Positions 14,942-19,531 of a stretch of 19,531 nucleotides of DNA are shown piece by piece. The stretch's first letter is position 1, and every line of letters starts with the position of its first letter. The notes under the pieces were generated by a model. It saw only the letters and a program-made list of their open reading frames with translations, was not told the origin of the DNA and did no database searches. The stretch is from an uncultured bacterium. Its GTDB lineage: Bacteria; Bacillota; Clostridia; Oscillospirales; Ruminococcaceae. Both the position numbers and the translations under genes were made by a program. Location: positions 1 through 19,531 of the forward strand of contig CAJMLQ010000046.1 of the NCBI GenBank assembly GCA_905214265.1, in the 5' to 3' direction.

Positions 14942-16000
14942 TTAGAGCTTTCTTGCCAATGTTTCTGGATTCACCGCATAGAGCAGCGCATTTTCCCGGG
15001 AAATAATTCCTTCCTTATAAAGGCGTAGAAGATCGCCGTCCATAGTCCGCATTCCCTCCGACGCACCGGAATACAGCGCATTGTCGATTTGGTAGCTCTT
15101 GGATTCCCGGATCAGGTTCCGAATCGCGCTGTTCATCAGCATGATCTCAAAGGCTGGGACCAGCCCACCGTTTACCGCCGGAATCAGTTGCTGAGAAACC
15201 ACCGCTTCCAGCACCATCGACAGTTGGATCCGGACCTGCTGCTGCTGATCTCCCGGAAAGACGTCGATGATCCGGTCGATGGTCTTTGCCGCACCGATGG
15301 TGTGCAGGGTGGACAGTACCAGCTGACCGGTCTCCGCAGCGGTCAAGGCAGTTTGAATTGTTTCAAAATCTCTCATCTCCCCCAGCAGGATGACGTCCGG
15401 CGACTGGCGCAGCGCGGCACGGAGCGCCTGAACATAACCCTGCGTGTCATGGGAGACTTCCCGCTGGCTGACGATGCTCATCCTGTGGGCGTGCAGAAAC
15501 TCAATGGGATCCTCAATGGTAATGATATGGCTGCGGCGGCTGCGGTTAATCCGGTCGATGATGCAGGCCAGCGTCGTCGACTTGCCGCTTCCCGCGGAGC
15601 CGGTAATCAGGACAAGACCTTTCTTCTTTTGGGAAAGGTTCGTAACGGTTTCGGGGATGTGCAGGCTCCGGGCATCCGGAAGGTTAAAATAAACAACGCG
15701 CAGTACAGCGGCCAGCGAATTCCGCTGCTTGTATGCATTGCAGCGAAACCGTCCCAGTCCTTTGATGGAAAAAGAAAAATCGTCATCCCCGGAATGTACC
15801 AGCGCATCCATATCGCGGCTGCCTTCCAGCGCGTAAATCTGCCGGATCAGATCGGCCGTGGTGTCTGGCATGAGCTTTTCTTCATCAACTGGCATAATGA
15901 TATCGTTAATTTTATAAGAAAGCGGAAAGCCGGAAACGATAAAAATATCCGACGCCTTCTGCTCTACTGCCCGCTGCAGGGCCTCCTCAATATCGGTCAC
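14942..16000 (-). CDS. pilT: PilT-type pilus retraction ATPase
   Basis: Hexameric ATPase that drives pilus disassembly. About 352 residues. Seen (numbering about two lower from this start): Walker A GSAGSGKST near 135-143, Asp box TIEDPIEF near 161-168, Walker B ILLGEMRD near 204-211, His box LSTLHT near 229-234, and AIRNLIRE near 292-299, the C-terminal motif characteristic of PilT rather than PilB. The N-terminal domain starts with the family pattern ALQRAVEQKASDIFI. I chose GTG at 16000, since GGGGGAG lies five bases upstream; a GTG at 16006 directly abuts that sequence. No ATG fits. It is the last gene of the minus-strand pilus operon and ends against the efflux terminator. Confidence 0.94.
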   Translation of the reverse strand: MTDIEEALQRAVEQKASDIFIVSGFPLSYKINDIIMPVDEEKLMPDTTADLIRQIYALEGSRDMDALVHSGDDDFSFSIKGLGRFRCNAYKQRNSLAAVLRVVYFNLPDARSLHIPETVTNLSQKKKGLVLITGSAGSGKSTTLACIIDRINRSRRSHIITIEDPIEFLHAHRMSIVSQREVSHDTQGYVQALRAALRQSPDVILLGEMRDFETIQTALTAAETGQLVLSTLHTIGAAKTIDRIIDVFPGDQQQQVRIQLSMVLEAVVSQQLIPAVNGGLVPAFEIMLMNSAIRNLIRESKSYQIDNALYSGASEGMRTMDGDLLRLYKEGIISRENALLYAVNPETLARKL

Positions 16001-16037
16001 ATTCACTCCCCCTTCGTACTGTTATGAGACCGCGGCG

Positions 16038-16511
16038 CTAATTGCCTTCCCAAACATCCAGAAATTCTTCTTCCCAAACGCCCGTATTTTCAACGATCCG
16101 GGCCATTACCGTATACCGGCTAGCCGCGCCTGCCGGATTCACGCGAAAGGAGAGCCGGTACACCCGATCCTCTCCTATGGAAAATTCCGCTGTCCCGAAA
16201 AGGCTTCCGCCGTCCAGAGATGCCGAAACTCCCTCCGCAGAAAGCGCCGCCGCCGCTGCATCTGTGTAATTCTCCGGCGCAGACGCCAAAAGATCCGCCA
16301 GCACTCCGTCAACCCGCGCCAGCGTCTCTTCAGCCCGCATATCTGCCGCGTAATAGGCAGCGGTTTCTTCCAGAGCTTTTTCCGTCAACCGCTGGTCCGC
16401 ACGGGCCGTCGAAAAAGACAGGACAGCGAATACCGTTAAACATACTACCACAAAAATCATTAAAATCGAAGAGGTTCCGATCCCAAAATGAAAATTCCTC
16501 TTTTGTTTCAC
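16038..16511 (-). CDS. Small membrane-anchored protein of pilus cluster
   Basis: A 157-residue protein I do not assign to a named family. It has a short basic N-terminus (MKQKRNFHF), one strong hydrophobic segment (about 13-34), then a helical stretch with AAYYAADMRAEETLARVDGVLADLLA and a C-terminal part rich in beta-type residues (SLFGTAEFSIGEDRVYRLSFRV). This layout suits a minor pilin-like or pilus-assembly protein exposed outside the membrane. There is no canonical prepilin cleavage site. The start is GTG (16509-16511), which overlaps the TGA of the gene before it, with GGGGAG eight bases upstream. This is typical coupling inside an operon. Confidence 0.8.
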   Translation of the reverse strand: MKQKRNFHFGIGTSSILMIFVVVCLTVFAVLSFSTARADQRLTEKALEETAAYYAADMRAEETLARVDGVLADLLASAPENYTDAAAAALSAEGVSASLDGGSLFGTAEFSIGEDRVYRLSFRVNPAGAASRYTVMARIVENTGVWEEEFLDVWEGN

Positions 16512-16942
16512 GGCATCTTCTCCCCTTCGGAAAAATATTTGGCGGTATGCAGCACATAGAGTTCCTCACCGGACATCTTTTCCAGACGGATCTCGTAGCG
16601 GTACAGCGTCCCGGCCGGATATCCCTCGCTTTCTGCGGAAAGCACCAACCGAAAATGGGGCTCCTCCCTGTCCGGCTGCCAGTCCTCCCCATAAAGCACT
16701 TCGAGGGAGCCGTCCTCCGCCAGCTCCCCGCCCGGAAAGAAAATATCCACGCTGTCCGCCGCAGCGATCTGTTCCGCAGCGGACACCGCCGCCAGCATTG
16801 CCCCGTTTTGGCTGATGTTTTTTTGGCTCCGCTGGCTGCCCGCAACAAACAGCCGCAGCGTTACCGCTGCAGCCAAAGTGAAAAACAGAATCACCACCGT
16901 CAGTTCCCAAAAAAAGGCCTGTGATTTTCCTGTCTGCTTCAT
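16508..16942 (-). CDS. Minor pilin-like protein with degenerate prepilin signal
   Basis: About 144 residues. The N-terminus MKQTGKSQAFFWELTVVILFF looks like a type IV prepilin leader followed by the hydrophobic helix with Glu at the fifth position (compare GFTLIELLVVI), but the invariant Gly before the cleavage site is Gln. The rest is soluble, with EEPHFRLVLSAES and YRYEIRLEKMSGEELYVLHTAKYF as extended strands. I chose the ATG at 16942 because AGGAGGAGCT precedes it; a longer frame from 16978 has no ribosome-binding site and overlaps the previous gene. Its stop overlaps the next start (GTGA). A pseudopilin or minor pilin role is inferred from signal and context. Confidence 0.8.
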   Translation of the reverse strand: MKQTGKSQAFFWELTVVILFFTLAAAVTLRLFVAGSQRSQKNISQNGAMLAAVSAAEQIAAADSVDIFFPGGELAEDGSLEVLYGEDWQPDREEPHFRLVLSAESEGYPAGTLYRYEIRLEKMSGEELYVLHTAKYFSEGEKMP

Positions 16943-16964
16943 AGCTCCTCCTGGAAATTTCCAG

Positions 16965-17450
16965 TCATTCCTCTGCACTTCGAATGGCCACCTGAAGTTC
17001 TCGGCATTCTCCGTCGGTGGTTTCTGCCGCGAAAGAAATCAGCCGTCCCTCCAGCTCTATATCAAATCGTTTCATCTGAGCGATTTTTTCTCCGTCCGCC
17101 AAATCGAATCCCATATTGCCTTCCACTGTAGCAAATTCCCGCAACCATCCGTCGTAATGGTACACGCAGGTCAAGTAAACATCGCCATCAATGGTTTCCG
17201 TAAAGCAGAGCAGCTTCGTCCCATCTTGTGCAACAGCTAGCGAAACCGCTCCCGTTTCATCTCCGGCATGGATCCGGTTGGCAACATAGGAAAGGGCCGA
17301 ACGAAACGCGTTGCTCTCTTCCATGCCTCCTGCGATCCGCCGGTAGGCCTTCGCACCCAGCAGCGTCAGCATCATGGAGGACATCCCAAAAACTGCAAAC
17401 ACCAACAGGACCGAAAGCGTTTCCAGAGCCTGCCCACGCCGCATCTTCAT
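16965..17450 (-). CDS. Pilus-cluster protein, DUF4860-like
   Basis: 161 residues. The N-terminus MKMRRGQALETLSVLLVFAVFG is basic then hydrophobic (about 10-33), with the Gly-Gln-Ala-Leu-Glu pattern loosely like a prepilin or TadE start. After the membrane helix come AYRRIAGGMEESNAFRSALSYVANRI and a beta-rich half (GTKLLCFTETIDGDVYLTCVYHYDG). I recall this layout from clostridial DUF4860 proteins found beside pilus genes, but could not search. The start ATG has GGAGGG about eight bases upstream. It lies 17 bases after the preceding gene and 22 before the next. Confidence 0.78.
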   Translation of the reverse strand: MKMRRGQALETLSVLLVFAVFGMSSMMLTLLGAKAYRRIAGGMEESNAFRSALSYVANRIHAGDETGAVSLAVAQDGTKLLCFTETIDGDVYLTCVYHYDGWLREFATVEGNMGFDLADGEKIAQMKRFDIELEGRLISFAAETTDGECRELQVAIRSAEE

Positions 17451-17467
17451 CGTGCTCCCTCCTTCGG

Positions 17468-17824
17468 CTATTCCTTCCAGAACGCCGTATCCAACTCTGT
17501 ACGTCCGCCTTTTGGAACGACCTCAATATAGGGCAGCAGATTGGAACCAACGACATCATAAGTGACTACAAATTTCTGTGTGTCCACCTGCACACCATAA
17601 TGCTCAATCAAATATCCCAAATTCTGCGGGTAGCTTCCCTCAATGGCATAGCAGTTGACCGCCGCCCGGCGGACCGCCTCTTCCGTCATCCGGAGCTGTT
17701 CCGCATCAGCGCCCTCTCCAACGTTTCCAAAAGCCGCCCAAAACAATCCCAAGAGCGCTGCCATCCCCACTGCGGAAAGAAGCGTCGTTCCTCCTGAATG
17801 TCGGTTTTTCCGATACAGGTGCAT
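17468..17824 (-). CDS. Small pilin-like protein of pilus cluster
   Basis: 118 residues with a basic N-terminus (MHLYRKNRHSGG), one hydrophobic segment (about 13-33) and a soluble domain containing AAVNCYAIEGSYPQNLGYLIEHYG (around 54-77). The element with Tyr, Gly, Tyr-Pro and spaced Leu resembles the region after the N-terminal helix in small pseudopilins. No Gly-Phe-Thr-Leu-x-Glu cleavage motif is present, so processing by a prepilin peptidase is uncertain. The start ATG follows AAGGAGG. The gene lies 11 bases after the platform protein gene. Function unknown; a structural pilus part is the likeliest reading. Confidence 0.78.
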   Translation of the reverse strand: MHLYRKNRHSGGTTLLSAVGMAALLGLFWAAFGNVGEGADAEQLRMTEEAVRRAAVNCYAIEGSYPQNLGYLIEHYGVQVDTQKFVVTYDVVGSNLLPYIEVVPKGGRTELDTAFWKE

Positions 17825-17835
17825 GATCTTCCTCC

Positions 17836-18933
17836 TTACCCGATCGCGGACATAATCCCCAGCAGCGGCAGCATAACCGAGAGCAGGATCGCCCCGATCA
17901 CAATGCTCAAAATACCGACCATCACTGGTTCAATGCTCCCGACAGCGACCTGGATCGCGTCGTCTGTCTCCCCTTCATAGATGGCGGCCAGCTTCACCAT
18001 GACTTCATCCAACGCACCGGTGCGGAACCCAATCCCAACCATCCGCGCATGCAGTCCCGGAAAAATCCCCTCCTCCAAAATGGCGTCAGCCAGGGATTCT
18101 CCGCCCTGCATCCGGTCTTGGACCTTCTTGACTTTTCCCGCCACAACCGGGTCCGGCAGAATCGAAGGGATCAGTTCCAGCGCTTCTTCGGTGTGATAGC
18201 CGCTGGAAAGCAACATAGAGAGCACAGAAGCAAAGCGGGAGGCGCAAACTTTCCGGGAAAGGTTCCGGCTCGGTCCGAATCGGGCAAATACCCTCCCCAA
18301 AAACTGCCGCCCCTTTTCCGAACGGGACAAAAGCAGCGTTGCAGCCGCTAGCAGGATCACCAGACAGAGAAATACCAGCGCCCCAACGCCAAAGCCGAAA
18401 CCCAGCTTCAGAATTGTCCCACCGGTCATCCCAGTCCCCAGACTTTCAAAAACTGTCTGGAAAATTGGCAGCACTTTGATGACCAGCACCGCAATGACAG
18501 CTGCCATCAGCAAAACGGAAACCATGGGGTACAGCACCGCACTTCGGATTTGCTTTTTCAGCTGGGCGTCCCGGTCGTAATAAGCTCCGAGGGACTCCAT
18601 CACATCCTCTAGTTTTCCGGCTTTTTCACCGATTTCAACCATATGGACCATGTAATCCGGAAAAAAGCCGGCTTCATCCAAAGCCAGGCTGAAAGAGCCG
18701 GTATCCAAATACCGTTCCTCCAACCCTTTGACGATCCAGCCACCGCCTTCCGGCAGACTCTCGGCAATTGCAGAAAGTCCATCCTGCAGCGGAATCGCAG
18801 ATTTCAAAACCAGCGCCACCTGCATACAAAACAGAGAAATATCCTCTGAAGAAAGCCGTCCCAGACGTTTGGCTGTCTTCTGTTTCATATCTATCACAAA
18901 GCTTGGCCGCCGGTCAGCGGCAGCCAAGCTCAT
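17836..18933 (-). CDS. Type II secretion/type IV pilus inner-membrane platform protein (GspF/PilC family)
   Basis: The platform protein on which the pilus ATPases act. 365 residues with the two F-domains of the family: about 30-155 (SLFCMQVALVLKSAIPLQDGL, MVEIGEKAGKLEDVMESL) and about 230-355 (ASRFASVLSMLLSSGYHTEEAL, MVGIGFRTGALDEVMVKLA). Hydrophobic segments lie at about 133-155, 180-207 and 335-362. It is shorter than typical PilC (about 400), mainly at the N-terminus. The start is uncertain: the ATG at 18933 is only one base after AAGGAG, and an in-frame TTG at 18927 is better spaced. ATG at 18888 would skip a strong hairpin. Nine bases separate it from the upstream transglutaminase-like gene. 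Confidence 0.92.
   Translation of the reverse strand: MSLAAADRRPSFVIDMKQKTAKRLGRLSSEDISLFCMQVALVLKSAIPLQDGLSAIAESLPEGGGWIVKGLEERYLDTGSFSLALDEAGFFPDYMVHMVEIGEKAGKLEDVMESLGAYYDRDAQLKKQIRSAVLYPMVSVLLMAAVIAVLVIKVLPIFQTVFESLGTGMTGGTILKLGFGFGVGALVFLCLVILLAAATLLLSRSEKGRQFLGRVFARFGPSRNLSRKVCASRFASVLSMLLSSGYHTEEALELIPSILPDPVVAGKVKKVQDRMQGGESLADAILEEGIFPGLHARMVGIGFRTGALDEVMVKLAAIYEGETDDAIQVAVGSIEPVMVGILSIVIGAILLSVMLPLLGIMSAIG
18900..18930 (-). promoter_or_regulatory. Strong RNA hairpin directly after the platform gene start codon
   Basis: Arms of 13 bases (18900-18912 and 18918-18930) pair with a single G-U and a five-base loop. On the minus strand it occupies codons 2-12 of the platform gene if translation starts at 18933, immediately after the ATG and ribosome-binding site. 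There is no long T-run, so it is not a standard terminator; TTTGTG follows it. Could limit translation, act as a processing or stability element in the operon mRNA, or mark a leader if the true start is further downstream. Confidence 0.6.
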
Positions 18934-18942
18934 ACTCCTTCT

Positions 18943-19530
18943 TTAATAAATCCGCAGTGCAGTATAATTCTCGCCATTTCCGATAAAGTCATCAATGTTC
19001 TGATTGCCGGAGGCGCCAAAGGTCGCGTCCATCCGCTCCCATTCATTCCCGGAAAAATACAGGCGTACTGTAACCCAGCCTACTCCCTCCAGGTAAACCT
19101 CATTCCAGGCATGGTTCAAATCCTTCGGGGAAACCGTGCCGATCACCAGCTTGGTGGGAATCCCCTGAGCCCGGAGCATACAGGCCATCAGCGACGCATA
19201 ATCAAAGCAGATCCCGGTCTTGGTGGAAAGCGTATCGTCCACCTTGGGGAGATATCCGGTCTGCACCGTTTCCGCTTTTTTGGTGTCATAACTGACATTG
19301 TTAATGATCCAGGTATAAATCGCTTTCAGCTGATCCACATCGCTGGACGCCCCGACGCAGAGGTCAAAGGACTTCTTAACTGCGGCGGATGATGCACTGT
19401 AATTGACATACTGGCTCGGGCATAGAAAAGAGGCATTGGCATTGGCCAAAGTGACATTGATCTGTGCCGAGAACAATTCCACGTAAGAATTTCCTTCCTT
19501 ATTTTGCATGATCCGGATTTTATAGGTCCC
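18943..19530 (-). CDS. Transglutaminase-like domain protein, C-terminal part (5' end outside window)
   Basis: The frame is open to the window edge, leaving about 195 C-terminal residues. A papain-like transglutaminase core is visible: Cys in TGICFDYASLM (about residue 108), His in LNHAWNEVYL (about 140) and Asp in RMDATFG (about 168), the complete Cys-His-Asp triad in the right order and spacing. Before it is a helical segment (QLKAIYTWIINNVSYDT) that is usual for the family. The fragment start GTYKIRIMQNKEGNSYVELFSAQ continues a beta-type region, so the ATG at 19507-19509 is internal. Such proteins in clostridia are mostly secreted and act as proteases or cross-linkers; secretion cannot be checked here. 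Its stop is nine bases from the pilus platform gene. Confidence 0.9.
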   Translation of the reverse strand, partial: GTYKIRIMQNKEGNSYVELFSAQINVTLANANASFLCPSQYVNYSASSAAVKKSFDLCVGASSDVDQLKAIYTWIINNVSYDTKKAETVQTGYLPKVDDTLSTKTGICFDYASLMACMLRAQGIPTKLVIGTVSPKDLNHAWNEVYLEGVGWVTVRLYFSGNEWERMDATFGASGNQNIDDFIGNGENYTALRIY

Positions 19531-19531
19531 A

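Noticed and set aside
18900..18930. Hairpin read as an intrinsic terminator after the transglutaminase-like gene
   Set aside because: No T-run of useful length follows it on the minus strand, and it lies inside the start of the next gene rather than between genes.

Overview
The window reads as chromosomal DNA of an anaerobic, moderately GC-rich Bacillota, most likely a clostridium of the Oscillospiraceae/Ruminococcaceae type. This rests on MutS2, a complete V/A-type ATPase operon, strong AGGAGG ribosome-binding sites, sigma-A promoters, frequent GTG/TTG starts, and a clostridial-style type IV pilus block. I see no tRNA, rRNA, CRISPR array, insertion sequence or phage gene. The taxon is an inference from gene style, not from a search.

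Region 1 (1-3451, plus strand): the C-terminal two thirds of MutS2 (ATPase and Smr domains), then a short-chain dehydrogenase with several altered signature positions, then a cytosolic L-asparaginase. A 12-bp hairpin at 3460-3487 ends this unit and probably also ends the facing ATPase operon.

Region 2 (3522-12113, minus strand): nine genes of a V/A-type ATPase, transcribed in the order H-C-I-K-F-E-A-B-D from a clear sigma-A promoter at 12187-12215. Soluble head (A, B), central stalk (D, F, C), peripheral stalk (E, H) and membrane motor (I, K) are all present, so the complex looks complete. Subunit K has an extra N-terminal membrane hairpin and only one ion-binding glutamate. It lacks the known sodium-ligand residues, which hints at proton coupling.

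Region 3 (12114-12469): a 356-bp AT-rich divergent regulatory region. It holds the ATPase promoter (with a palindrome over its -10), a near-consensus promoter and palindromic operator for the metal-resistance operon, and a direct repeat.

Region 4 (12470-14928, plus strand): a two-gene metal efflux operon. The ArsR/SmtB-type repressor carries both classical metal sites and a His-rich tail. The P1B-2 ATPase has its N-terminal metal-binding domain replaced by a 60-residue Cys/His-rich tail. A terminator at 14895-14928 follows.

Region 5 (14942-19531, minus strand): a tightly packed type IV pilus or pilus-like secretion operon: a transglutaminase-like protein (cut by the window edge), a PilC/GspF platform protein, four small single-membrane-segment proteins of pilin or minor-pilin character, and a PilT retraction ATPase. 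The extension ATPase and any canonical major pilin are not in the window and may lie upstream. A 13-bp hairpin begins directly after the proposed start codon of the platform gene.
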